A DNA stretch of 64,000 bases from JAICYJ01 sp963737445. Lineage in GTDB: Bacteria; Actinomycetota; Thermoleophilia; Gaiellales; JAICJC01. The notes beneath the pieces were generated by a model. It was not told the origin of the DNA, made no database searches, and saw nothing but the letters and a program-made list of their open reading frames with translations. The DNA lies in NCBI GenBank assembly GCA_963737445.1, contig CAVTSO010000001.1, positions 62,001 to 126,000 on the forward strand. Direction: 5' to 3'. A program made the position numbers and the translations under genes. The first letter of the stretch is position 1; every line of letters begins with the position of its first letter. This document shows positions 52,136 through 64,000 of this stretch, one piece after another.

Positions 52136-52663
52136 ATGAGCGCCTCGCATGCCTATCTGCTCGGGACCGTGTTCGCCGGCGTCTCGGCCCTGGCGCTATG
52201 GGCGACTGTCTGGCAGGTGCGTCGCATCCAGCGCACAGCTCGGCTCCCAAGCCTCCATGGCCAGCTGACGCATCCGCGAGACGCGCAGCACGTAGTCCGT
52301 CTCCGCGTCACCAACGCGGGCGGCGGCCTGGCGCGAGCCGTCCACGTTGCGATCGTCGGGGAGACGCACGCGATCGATCCAGCGGTGGGGCGCGATGCGG
52401 TCCTGCGGTCAGGCGAGAGCGGCTCGATCGGCGTCCACCTCCCGGTAGATCCTCCGCCGAGAGCGGTGATCGTCTGCCGTGACGTTGACGAGTTCGTCCG
52501 GGCGTGGACGCTTGACGGGCAGGCGAAGGTGTACCGCAGGCGACTTCGTCGCTGGAAGCCCGCCTACCCGTCGACGCCACGAATCCTCGCCGGCTTCTAC
52601 CCGGACGTCGGTGATTTCACGAAGCAGCGGCTGGCCACCGAGAGCGTAGGCATCGATGCATGA
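52136..52663 (+). CDS. Hypothetical protein with one N-terminal TM helix
   Basis: ATG 52136 (GTG 52124 also possible) gives about 175 residues. A single hydrophobic helix (AYLLGTVFAGVSALALWATV) is followed by a basic segment and a beta-sandwich-like cytoplasmic domain (VVRLRVTNAGGGLARAVHVA, RSGESGSIGVHLPVDPPPRA, VIVCRDVDEFVRAWTLDGQA). I do not recognise the family. It is the last gene before the right tRNA fragment, so it marks the right end of the predicted island. Confidence 0.6.
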   Translation: MSASHAYLLGTVFAGVSALALWATVWQVRRIQRTARLPSLHGQLTHPRDAQHVVRLRVTNAGGGLARAVHVAIVGETHAIDPAVGRDAVLRSGESGSIGVHLPVDPPPRAVIVCRDVDEFVRAWTLDGQAKVYRRRLRRWKPAYPSTPRILAGFYPDVGDFTKQRLATESVGIDA

Positions 52664-52823
52664 ACGCGGTGGCGTTTTGGCACCAGACCCGATCCAGTGC
52701 CAAAACCCCCCATAATCCACCGCAATCCGCGCCTATCCGGCTTTCGGCGGCCAGCACCGCGAACTGCCAGGACACGCTCAACCATGCTGCCTAGAGCTGC
52801 GTCGTCATGGTCGTGGCCGCGTA

Positions 52824-52866
52824 CTTTGGGAGCAGGGGGTCGACAGTTCGAATCTGTCCGTCCCGA
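52824..52866 (+). repeat. attR-like site: tRNA-Pro 3' fragment
   Basis: The 43 bases match the tRNA-Pro 3' half (5366-5408) at 41 positions. The two differences, G to A and C to T, are at paired positions of the T stem and keep the pair. No 5' half precedes it, so it is not a functional tRNA. It marks the right end of the predicted island. Confidence 0.75.
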
Positions 52867-53296
52867 CTCAAATCTGAGGGGTTCGTTGGACGTCGGAACG
52901 CTCACTTGCCCATTCGGCTGCCCAAACGACGCGCAGACGCGTCCGAGACGCGCGCCTCCAGATGCGGAATTCGGCATCTGCCGTAAGGCGTCGAGAGATG
53001 GCGGGGACTCCGTCCATCCGGGCGCGGGCAAAGGACGAATTCCCCTGCCTGTGGACGGATGGCAAAGGTCCCACCCCCGTCCACCGAAATCCGCGCCGGC
53101 CGCGATCGCCTGAGGAAGACCGGCACAGATCGTCAGTGTGGTCAATCCACCTAGGTGCCTGACTGTGCCGATAACGAAGCCGTTCTCCAGGCCCGCGCGC
53201 CGCCAGGTCAGGGTGGTTGGTAGAGTCGTGGATCTGGCCGTTTGATGGTCGATAGGGAGGACGTCGGGTGATCGGCGGCCGTCTGTGTCTGCGGCA
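52867..53296 (+). other. Intergenic, outside the island
   Basis: No gene is evident in these 430 bases. There are short repeated GC-rich words around 52970-53090 (a CCGTCCA/GGACGG-type pairing) but no clear array or terminator. Confidence 0.35.
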
Positions 53297-55993
53297 TCAG
53301 CCGACGCGGCCGATGGGCGGCGGCGACGGCGTCACCGGCTGCACCCGGACCCGTGCGTCGACAACGATCGCTCCCCGGTCGAGCACCGTCACCGGGTTGC
53401 AGTCGAGCTCGGCGACCGTCGGCTGGTCGGCGGCCAGCGCAGACAGCCGGAGGACGACGTCCTCGAACGCGCGCACGTCCTTTGGCGTCGCACCGCGAAA
53501 GCCGTCGAGGAGTGGGAAGCACGCGAGCTCGCGCACCATCTCGCCCGCGTCGCGGTCGGTGAGCGGGGCCAACCGCACGGCCACGTCGCGGGTCAGCTCG
53601 ACCATCACCCCGCCGGCCCCGCATGCGACGACCGGCCCCAGGTCTTGGTCGACGCTGATGCCGGCTAGCATCTCGACGCCGCCTGTGACCATCTCCTGCA
53701 CCAGGAAGCCCTCCAATACTTCCCCGGCGGCGATCAGGGCGTCGCGCATCTCCCCGGCGCGGCGGGCCGCATCGACGGCCGGCACGTCCAGCGCGACCGC
53801 TCCTACGTCGCTCTTGTGGAGCGGACCGACCGCCTTCAGCGCGACCATGGGTGCGACGCCCGCTGCTGCCTGCGCGACGTCGTCGGGCGTCCCCACGACC
53901 CGCTGGCGCACGAGGGGCAGGCCGTAGCAGGCCAGCAGCTGCTGCACCTCGGCGGGCCGTAGCCAGCCCTCCTCCCGTTCGAGCGCCCGGGCGAGAACCG
54001 ACGCAGCCTCGTCGGGCCGCAGATCCGGCGGGCGGAAGATCGTGCCTTGGGGACGAGCCCGCCACGCCGCATAGTCCGCGGCGTGCGCGAGCGCGATGGC
54101 GGCATGCTCAGGGAAGCTGAAGGACGGGACACGAACACCGGGCGCCCGCAGCGCATCGGGCAGCCCGCGAGCAGACATGAAGCAGGTGAGCACGGGGATC
54201 CGGCGTTCGAGGGCGCCGAGCGCCACCACCATGTGCCGGCCCACGTCGGGCGCGTCGGACTCGAGCGGCGGAATGTACAGCACGATCAAGGCGTCCACCC
54301 CGGGGTCGTCGGCCACCGTCGCGATCACGCGTCCGTAGTCCTCCCCGTGGGCGGAAGCGATCATATCGATCGGGTTCGCCAGTCCTGCGCCCGCGGGTAG
54401 CAGCTCCCGAAGCCGATCTGTGGTTGACTCGGCGAGCTCTGGGAGGCGCAGACCGTGGGCCTCGCACGCGTCCGCGCACTGGATGCCAAGGCCGCCCGCG
54501 TTGGTCACCACGGCGACGTTGCGGCCGGTCGGAAGCGGCTGGTTGGCGAGGAGCGTAGCGGCGTCGAACATCTCCTCGAGCGTGTCGGTGCGGATCACGC
54601 CCACCTGGCGAAACAGCGCGTCGACGCTCGTGTCGGAGGCGGCGAGCAGGGCCCCGGTGTGCGACGACGCGGCCCGACGGCCCGCGGAGCTTCGGCCGCC
54701 CTTGACGACGACCACCGGCTTTCGCAGGCCCACGCGTCGCACGATGTCGGCGAACTGGCGGGAGTTGCCGAACGACTCGAGATAGAGCAGCGCGACGTCG
54801 GTGCGGTCGTCGGTCTCCCAGTAGCAGAGCAGGTCGTTCGGGGAGATGTCGGCTCGGTTGCCAATCGAGACGAACGAGGACAATCCGAGCCCAAGCATCG
54901 ATGCCATGTTCATCACCGCGATGCCGAGTGCACCGGACTGGGACAGAAACGCCACGTTACCCTCAGGCGGATACGCCTGTGCGAACGTTCCGTTCAGCCG
55001 GATCCGCGGGTCGGTGTTGACGACGCCCATGCAGTTGGGTCCGAGCAGGCGCATGCCGCTCCGACGGCAAACGGCGAGGAGTTCCTTCTCAAGCTGCTGC
55101 CCCGCGCCGCCGGTCTCGGCGAACCCCGCCGAGATAACGACCAGCACGCGCACGCCCTTCTCGCCGCACTCCCTGGCGACGTCGATCACGCGCTCTGCTG
55201 GAATCGCGACGAACGCGACGTCGACGCCGTCCGCGACGTCGCCGACGCGGGCGACCGCCTCCACGCCTTGAACGGCCCGGCTGGCGGGGTTCACGGCGTG
55301 GACGACGCCGGCGAACGGCGTCGCGAGCAGGTTGTGAAGGATACGGCCGCCGATCGAGGCGGGATCCCGGGAGGCGCCGACGACGGCGACCGACCGCGAC
55401 TCGAGCAGTGCGGCGACCGCCTCGGCAGCGGCGGCACGCTTGCGCTGCTCGTAGTGCTCGAGCGTCTCGGGACCCATTGCGGTGGGGAACTCGACCTCGA
55501 TGGTGCCGGGCTTGGCATGGATCAGGATTGGGAAGCCACTTCGTCGGAAGACGTCGATCATCGCGTGATTCTCCGGCAGTACACGGGCGACGAAGAATGG
55601 GATCCCGTTGTCCGATGCGGCAGCGGCAAGATGGGCGATCAGGATCGACGCCAAGCCGCGTCCACGAAACGGCTCGGATACGCTCATCGCGATCTCGGCG
55701 GAACCGGGACCCTCGCGGATGTACTGGGCGCCGCCAACGATCCGCGGCCGGTTATCGCCCATGAAGGCGAGCAGGGTCAACCGGTCGATGTAGTCGACGT
55801 TGACCTCGTCGTGCGACTGGCGCTTGACGTCCAACACCAGCCCTGCGAACCGCAGCTGCCGAGCCTCGTCGGACAGGCTCATGAAGTAGTCCTGCAGGAG
55901 CTCCTCGTCCTCGGGCACCGCCGGCCGGATGTGCACGGTCGTCCCGTCGCGGAGCAGGACGTCGGTTTCGCGGTGGCCGGGGTAGGCGCTCAT
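53297..55993 (-). CDS. GNAT acetyltransferase-acyl-CoA synthetase (ADP-forming) fusion
   Basis: This 898-residue protein begins with a GNAT domain (about 15-170; GSAEIAMSVSEPFRGRGLAS is the acetyl-CoA loop). The CoA-binding domain follows (SVAVVGASRDPASIGGRIL), then the succinyl-CoA-ligase-like region (MRLLGPNCMGVVNTDPRIRL, FLSQSGALGIAVMN) and RAASSHTGALL with the phosphorylated His. An ATP-grasp domain ends the chain (MVALKAVGPLHKSDVGAVAL, FLVQEMVTGGVEMLAGISVD). Such fusions act as protein acetyltransferases regulated by the acyl-CoA synthetase-like part, or as ADP-forming acetyl-CoA synthetases. The His and ATP-grasp residues are present, so catalytic activity is possible. Confidence 0.92.
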   Translation of the reverse strand: MSAYPGHRETDVLLRDGTTVHIRPAVPEDEELLQDYFMSLSDEARQLRFAGLVLDVKRQSHDEVNVDYIDRLTLLAFMGDNRPRIVGGAQYIREGPGSAEIAMSVSEPFRGRGLASILIAHLAAAASDNGIPFFVARVLPENHAMIDVFRRSGFPILIHAKPGTIEVEFPTAMGPETLEHYEQRKRAAAAEAVAALLESRSVAVVGASRDPASIGGRILHNLLATPFAGVVHAVNPASRAVQGVEAVARVGDVADGVDVAFVAIPAERVIDVARECGEKGVRVLVVISAGFAETGGAGQQLEKELLAVCRRSGMRLLGPNCMGVVNTDPRIRLNGTFAQAYPPEGNVAFLSQSGALGIAVMNMASMLGLGLSSFVSIGNRADISPNDLLCYWETDDRTDVALLYLESFGNSRQFADIVRRVGLRKPVVVVKGGRSSAGRRAASSHTGALLAASDTSVDALFRQVGVIRTDTLEEMFDAATLLANQPLPTGRNVAVVTNAGGLGIQCADACEAHGLRLPELAESTTDRLRELLPAGAGLANPIDMIASAHGEDYGRVIATVADDPGVDALIVLYIPPLESDAPDVGRHMVVALGALERRIPVLTCFMSARGLPDALRAPGVRVPSFSFPEHAAIALAHAADYAAWRARPQGTIFRPPDLRPDEAASVLARALEREEGWLRPAEVQQLLACYGLPLVRQRVVGTPDDVAQAAAGVAPMVALKAVGPLHKSDVGAVALDVPAVDAARRAGEMRDALIAAGEVLEGFLVQEMVTGGVEMLAGISVDQDLGPVVACGAGGVMVELTRDVAVRLAPLTDRDAGEMVRELACFPLLDGFRGATPKDVRAFEDVVLRLSALAADQPTVAELDCNPVTVLDRGAIVVDARVRVQPVTPSPPPIGRVG

Positions 55994-56297
55994 TTGGGCA
56001 TCCTACGGCGTACCCTGCACCTTGCGGTGTTCCGGGGGTCAATGCCGTGATCTCCCTGCGATCGTCGAGAACGATGAGTCCGGCTGAATCCGGCGGTGGC
56101 GCGACAAGTGGCACCTCGGGGTCAGGTGCTCGATCTGGCGCCAAGCCAGCCAATGCCAATACCAGACGTCATCATGCCCTACCTCGCCGGAGGCCGCGGG
56201 CCGGCGGATCGCTCGGCCTCGGCGGCTGGGCTTGCACCGGGCGCCGCTTTCGAAGAAGATCGCGGTCCGTACGCGACGAATCTGGAGGAGCGTCTCA
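55994..56297 (+). other. Intergenic, no gene recognised
   Basis: These 304 bases between the GNAT-synthetase start and the universal stress relic have no convincing frame. The promoter of the synthetase gene (minus) should lie here. Confidence 0.4.
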
Positions 56298-56720
56298 TGA
56301 ACGCAATCCTGCCTCGGTTACGACGGTACGGAGGCATCCAAGCGGGCGCTCGAGCGTGCCATCGAGCTGACGAAGGCTTTCCAAGCGAAGCTGCTGGTGA
56401 CCAGTGTTGCGCCGACCGCGCAAGCAGCGGCAGGCCGGAGTATGGGCGCACTGGATCCCACCGATCCGCCCCGAGCAGCATCAGGCCGAACTTGAGGAAG
56501 CCGCAGTAGTGATCAAGGCTGCCGGATTATCGGCCGAGCTGCTTCCGCAATTGGCCACCCGGCAGAGACGATCGTCCAGATCGCGCACGACAATAGCGCC
56601 GACATGATCGTTGCAGGCACGCGCGAACCCGGGTTCGTCCAGCGCTTGCTCGGGCAGAGTATCAGCCAGGCAGTTGGCCGCCATGCCAGCTGCGACGTCC
56701 TGATCGTCCACAAGACACTG
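56298..56720 (+). pseudogene. Universal stress protein relic with frameshifts
   Basis: Segments in different frames read GYDGTEASKRALERAIELTK, FQAKLLVTSVAPTAQ, EEAAVVIKAAGLSAELL, then DMIVAGTREPGFVQRLLGQS and ISQAVGRHASCDVLIVH. Together these make a complete UspA domain. Breaks occur near 56320, 56470 and 56555. The ATP motif is altered to G-T-R-E-P-G, unlike the intact Usp at 20423. It is outside the island. Confidence 0.7.
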
Positions 56721-56782
56721 CCCGCGCAAACCCCTCCGCAAGCGCGAGGCATGCCTGCTGGGGCAGCGCTGACCGGCTCGAA

Positions 56783-57613
56783 TCAGGCGGGCGCCTGCTT
56801 CCCGTTGTGGGCCGGCTCGCCCTCGGTGATCAGCTGCGCCTGAGCCGACTCGCGGGCCAGGAACGAGCCTAGCTCCTGGATCGTGCTCATCAGCGGCGCC
56901 GGGAAGATCACAGTGGAATTCTTGTCCACCGAGATCTCAATCAGCGTCTGCAGGTTGCGAAGCTGCAGCGCCAGCGGGTGGGCCATCATGATATCGGACG
57001 CGTTGGCCAACTCCCCGGCCGCGAGCGCCTCCCCCTCGGCGGCGATGATCTTGGCTCGCTTCTCACGCTCGGCTTCGGCCTGCTTGGCCATCGCCCGCTT
57101 CATGCTCTCGGGCAACTGGATGTCCTTCAGCTCTACCAGCGTCACCTCTGTGCCCCAATCCTCGGTCTGCACGTCGAGGATCTCGCGGATGTGCTGATTG
57201 ATCTTCTCAGTCTCTGCCAGCGTCTCATCTAGCGTGTGCTGACCAACCACAGATCGAAGCGTGGTCTGTGCGATCTGATTGATGGCCGCGTCCACGTCCT
57301 CGATCGCGACCACCGACCGCACCGCGTCCTTGATCCGGTAGTAGGCGACCGCGGCCACGTCGACGCTGACGTTGTCACGGGTGATGATGCCCTGCGACTG
57401 GATCGGCATCGTCACGATCCGAAGCGACACCGTCTTGATGCGATCGACCAGCGGGATGATCACGATCAGCCCCGGGCCACGGGCACCGTCCTCGAGCTTG
57501 CCCAACCGGAACTGCACCGCCCGCTCGTACTGCTTGAGGACATGAATCGACGACGCCGCGACCAATAGCAGCACAGCGACGACCGCAAAGACGATGATGA
57601 CGGTGAGAACCAT
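56783..57613 (-). CDS. SPFH/band 7 membrane protein (slipin-like)
   Basis: ATG 57613 gives 276 residues. One N-terminal helix (VLTVIIVFAVVAVLLLVAAS) anchors the protein. The band 7 domain begins with IHVLKQYERAVQFRLGKLED and contains GPGLIVIIPLVDRIKTVSLR, then DNVSVDVAAVAYYRIKDAVR and SVVGQHTLDETLAETEKINQ. A coiled coil (ESMKRAMAKQAEAEREKRAK) follows. This is the bacterial slipin/stomatin group, which forms oligomers that organise membrane proteins. No NfeD gene is adjacent, unlike many relatives. Confidence 0.92.
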   Translation of the reverse strand: MVLTVIIVFAVVAVLLLVAASSIHVLKQYERAVQFRLGKLEDGARGPGLIVIIPLVDRIKTVSLRIVTMPIQSQGIITRDNVSVDVAAVAYYRIKDAVRSVVAIEDVDAAINQIAQTTLRSVVGQHTLDETLAETEKINQHIREILDVQTEDWGTEVTLVELKDIQLPESMKRAMAKQAEAEREKRAKIIAAEGEALAAGELANASDIMMAHPLALQLRNLQTLIEISVDKNSTVIFPAPLMSTIQELGSFLARESAQAQLITEGEPAHNGKQAPA

Positions 57614-57726
57614 AGTCACGCGCCCTTTCACTAGGATGCATGCACCGTAGGCCCGGCCGGCCCCACCCACATCGGGGGAGACACTGGCTTGCGATACGGC
57701 CAACTACTGTGACCGCGGCCACCGCG

Positions 57727-58218
57727 CTAGAGCCCGAGTTGGCTCTTGATCGCAGGCGACACCACCGATTCGAGGATCGAGCGAGCGCCGCTCCTCTCCC
57801 ACAGGCCGGGCGCCGAGCGCCTCAGCCCTCCCCACAGCGAAGCCTGCTCGACATCGTCGTCGGGATCAGAGACGAGCAGGGCTTCGAGGTGCTCTCGCGC
57901 TCGCAGGGCGTCTGCCGGGTCAAGCTCTTCGGCGTCGAGCTGATTCATCAGTTCATAGATACGCGCCTTCCGCCCCGCCCACGGATGAGGCGCCCCGCAC
58001 TGGTCGCAGAACTGCGGAGGCGCGTAGTCGCCACCCCATTCAGCGACTCCGTTCTGATCGCGGCCGATGCCCCTGATCCGAAAGTGGCAGTTCCGACATG
58101 TCGTGATGACGGGGGCACCGCACTCCTCACAGTGCGCGCCGTGGGCGTAACTGTCCGCGCTATAGGTGGCGACGTGGCCCCGTAGACAGATCGCTGCAGC
58201 TGACCAGTAGTGAGGCAT
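57727..58218 (-). CDS. DUF2321 zinc-ribbon protein
   Basis: ATG 58218 is favoured because it gives MPHYWSAAAICLRGHVATYS, the usual family start. Cys pairs occur in GAHCEECGAPVITTCRNCHF and FCDQCGAPHPWAGRK, making two zinc ribbons. DUF2321 proteins have this order and length (about 160 residues). The C-terminal part (DALRAREHLEALLVSDPDDD, SILESVVSPAIKSQLGL) is helical. The function is unknown. It stands between SPFH and DHOD-like genes. Confidence 0.85.
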   Translation of the reverse strand: MPHYWSAAAICLRGHVATYSADSYAHGAHCEECGAPVITTCRNCHFRIRGIGRDQNGVAEWGGDYAPPQFCDQCGAPHPWAGRKARIYELMNQLDAEELDPADALRAREHLEALLVSDPDDDVEQASLWGGLRRSAPGLWERSGARSILESVVSPAIKSQLGL

Positions 58219-58408
58219 GCGGTCAGAGCCTACTCTTGGCACGGCGCTGGAGCGCATCGACGCCGGCGACTTCGTGCACGCTCCTGGCATCGAAGGCCGT
58301 CGCGCTGCGCCGTGCCGCGGATGTTCGCAGGCTGTGGACTTCGGCATGCCGGCCACCAACTCGCCAGGCGATAGGACGCGCTCCGCCCGCGGCGCCGTCA
58401 GGCAGGTA

Positions 58409-59421
58409 TCAGCGCCACGGGCCGTCGACGCGCGCGTTGGCGGCGCGCATCGCGTCGACGTAGCCTGCTCGTTCGAAGGCGGACCGGTCGGTATCGGCGG
58501 GGACGGCGAGCATGCCGCGCAACTCGTCGACGGTGCCGAAGCCCTTGCGCGCCATCCAGGTCTCGAGGCCGGCGAGTAGGGTGCCGGCGTGCTCGGGGCC
58601 GTGGCGCAGCAGCGCCGAGGTCGTCATGACGGCGTCGGCCCCGGCGAGCAGGAAGCGGGCGACGTCGTCGGGGCCCTCGACCCCGCCACTGCCGGCGAGC
58701 GAGGCCTGGATGCGGCCGCGCAAGAGCGCGATCCAGGTGCGCGGCAGGCGTCCGTCTGCCGGGGTCGATAGCGCGACCGTCGGGGACAGTGCAAGCTCCT
58801 CGGGGTCGACGTCGGGATGCAGCGGGCGGTTGAACAACACGAGCGCGTCGGCGCCGGCCTCGTCCAAGCGCTGCGCCATCTCCCAGGGCGAGCTGAAGTA
58901 GGGCCCGAGCTTGACCGCGACCGGGACGGTGACCGCCGCCTTGACCCGTTCGAGTACGTCGAGGTGGAGCTGCTCGACGTCGCGGCCGGAGATGCGCGGG
59001 TCGCCGGGAAGGTAGTAGATGTTGAGTTCGATCGCTGCGGCTCCGGCGTCCTGCATCGCGCGTGCATGCTCGGTCCAGCCCTCGGGCGTGACGCCGTTGA
59101 GGCTCGCGATCAGGGGCACGTCCAGGGCCGCGGCGGCGCGCGCGATCAGGCTCAGGTAGCGCCGCGGCCCGGCGTCCTCCTTGACGATCCCGGGCACGTA
59201 GTCGAGCGCTTCGGCGAAGCTCTCGGCCGGGCCATCGACGAGCGTCGACACGAGCGCCGCCTTCTCGCGCAGCTGCTCCTCGAACAGCGAGTAGAGCACG
59301 ATCGCCCCGACGCCCGCGTCCGCAAGGCGGCGAATCCCGTCGAGCGTGTAGGACAGCGGCGACGCGCTCGCGACGATCGGGTTGCGCAGGTGCAGACCCA
59401 TATACGTGGTGGATAACTCCA

Positions 59422-59422
<1 letters not shown>
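58409..59422 (-). CDS. Dihydroorotate-dehydrogenase-like flavoprotein
   Basis: This 337-residue TIM-barrel starts TTYMGLHLRNPIVASASPLS. It contains VPLIASLNGVTPEGWTEHAR, IELNIYYLPGDP, then VPVAVKLGPYFSSPWEMAQR and LAGSGGVEGPDDVARFLLAG with ADAVMTTSALLRHG. These match class 1 DHODH-like proteins of the group that accompany pyruvate:ferredoxin oxidoreductase. It probably binds FMN. Orotate synthesis is less likely than a redox role next to PFOR, because the group often lacks the usual active-site Cys; here none is clear. It overlaps the PFOR stop by one base. Confidence 0.88.
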
Positions 59423-62972
<3,550 letters not shown>

Positions 62973-62973
<1 letters not shown>

Positions 62974-64000
62974 CAGCCGTGCTCCTCCGCAGGCGCGACG
63001 ACTGCCCACGGCGGATCGGGCGCGCGCTCCGCGAACATGTCGATCGAGTGCACCGGGCACTGCTCAACGCACGCGCGGCAGCCAGTGCAGCGGTCGTAGT
63101 CGAAGCGGTAGCGCTTGCCCGGGCCGAGCTTGATAACCGCGTCCTCCGGGCAGGCGCCCATGCAACCGTCGCACTCGCAGCAGTTCCCGCACGACAGGCA
63201 GCGCCCGCGCCTCGTACAGCGCCTCGGGCTCCGCAAGCCCGCCGACGACCTCGTCAAACCCGCCAAGCCGCTCCTGCGGCCCAAGCTCGGGCTGCGCGCG
63301 CCGTGCAGCGTCGCCGAAATACCAGAGGTTCAGCATGTCGAAGCTCGCCAGCGGGTGCGCCGGCTCTCGCTCGTAGACGCCGCCGCGCAGCCACGCGTCG
63401 ATCTCGCGCGCGGCATGCTTGCCGTGCTGGACGCCGACCGTGACGGTGCGCTCGGCGGGGACCATGTCGCCGCCGGCGAATACGCCCGGCGCGCCTGTCA
63501 TCAGCTCCGGGGTCACCTTCACAGTGCCGTCGCGCTCGAACTCCACACCTGGCACCGAGCCCAGGAAGGCCGTGTCGCTCTCCTGGCCGAGCGCGAGGAT
63601 GAGGGTGTCCGCGGCGAGCGTCTCGACCCGCCCCGTGGGCTGTGGGTAGCCCGATTCGTCGAGCTCCATCACCTCGACCTCGATCTGCGGGCCCTCGAAC
63701 GTCTTGATCGTGCGCAGCCAGTTGATCCGAACGCCCTCGCGCTCGGCATCCTCGGCCTCCTCCTCGTGCGCCGGCATCTGCTCACGCGTGCGCCGATAGA
63801 CAATCAGGGCCTGCTCGGCGCCCATGCGCCGCGCCGTGCGCGCCGCGTCCATAGCGGTGTTGCCGCCGCCGTATACCGCGACGCGCCGGCCGATCACAGG
63901 CTGCTCGCCCGAGGCCACGGTGCGCAGGAACGACACGGCGTCGACGATCTTGCCCGTATCGGCCGCGGGGATCTCCACCCGCTTGGAGAGGTGCGCGCCA
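62973..64000 (-). pseudogene. GltD-like FAD oxidoreductase with C-terminal ferredoxin domain (partial, frameshifted)
   Basis: The 5' end is outside the window. The visible part has RRVAVYGGGNTAMDAARTAR (NADPH site), RRTREQMPAHEEEAEDAERE, LILALGQESDTAFLGSVPGV and GVFAGGDMVPAERTVTVGVQ (FAD site). This matches the small subunit of glutamate synthase and related proteins. Near 63205 an extra G breaks the frame, after which a two-cluster ferredoxin domain continues (CLSCGNCCECDGCMGACPED, RCTGCRACVEQCPVHSIDMF). It could link NADPH to ferredoxin for PFOR. The single indel may be an assembly error. Confidence 0.85.

Noticed and set aside
5409..52823. Tyrosine or serine integrase expected for a tRNA-borne island
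   Set aside because: None of the frames, intact or broken, shows the R-H-R-Y or serine recombinase motifs; recombinase may be lost or too decayed to see.
53208..54065. Long minus-strand frame of 285 codons at the GNAT-synthetase 3' end
   Set aside because: It is a high-GC shadow of the synthetase gene in another frame, with extreme Arg/Gly content.

Overview
The window is high-GC DNA with short intergenic gaps and many ATGA/TGATG gene overlaps. Several gene families point to an actinobacterium, most likely class Thermoleophilia (Solirubrobacterales/Gaiellales type): a class III cyclase-AAA-TPR gene, an MFS transporter with a cyclic-nucleotide-binding tail, DUF4389 proteins, an F420/deazaflavin-type nitroreductase, and a pyruvate:ferredoxin oxidoreductase next to a dihydroorotate-dehydrogenase-like gene. 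This placement is inferred from gene content; there is no rRNA in the window. Single-base frameshifts occur throughout, both in accessory genes and in genes that should be stable (copper locus, right-edge oxidoreductase). Some of the apparent pseudogenes may therefore be assembly indels rather than real decay.

Layout. 1-5.0 kb: extracytoplasmic copper-handling operon (lipoprotein, membrane protein, YcnI, CopC-CopD-YtkA fusion, 34-codon membrane peptide, anchored secreted protein). 5335-5408: tRNA-Pro(UGG). A 43-bp copy of its 3' end recurs at 52824-52866, so about 47.5 kb between them looks like a genomic island inserted at the tRNA. No integrase was found. Inside the island: STAS proteins, an IS481 relic, an IS3-family element with clear terminal inverted repeats, an IS5-family element, an ABC transporter, universal stress proteins, a flavodoxin, a broken MFS-cNMP transporter, a broken cyclase-AAA-TPR gene, two two-component systems, an L,D-transpeptidase, a CPBP-like membrane protein, DUF6326 and DUF4389 membrane proteins and a nucleotidyltransferase.

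The most interesting content is a pair of paralogous minus-strand redox loci (22.5-26.0 kb and 36.5-40.4 kb). Each encodes a small single-cluster ferredoxin, a FAD-dependent ferredoxin reductase, a ferric-reductase-like haem membrane protein, an ApbE flavin transferase, and two small proteins with an N-terminal membrane or export segment. Together they would form a route NAD(P)H -> FAD reductase -> ferredoxin -> membrane haem b -> outside, with ApbE attaching FMN to an exported acceptor. No classical FMN_bind acceptor is visible in the window. Instead, a small exported protein in each locus carries the same TTRTSPV heptapeptide near its C-terminus, encoded by different synonymous codons; a third ends in TTHTS. 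These are candidate unconventional flavin acceptors. Locus 1 is preceded by its own response regulator and kinase.

A second notable feature is an approximately 180-nt intergenic element present twice (41163-41341 and 48152-48332). It has a conserved 11-bp GC stem and further pairing potential, as expected of a structured RNA.

Right flank (52.9-64 kb): a GNAT/acyl-CoA synthetase fusion, a universal stress protein relic, an SPFH protein, a DUF2321 zinc protein, a DHOD-like enzyme, PFOR, and an iron-sulfur GltD-like oxidoreductase that runs off the edge.
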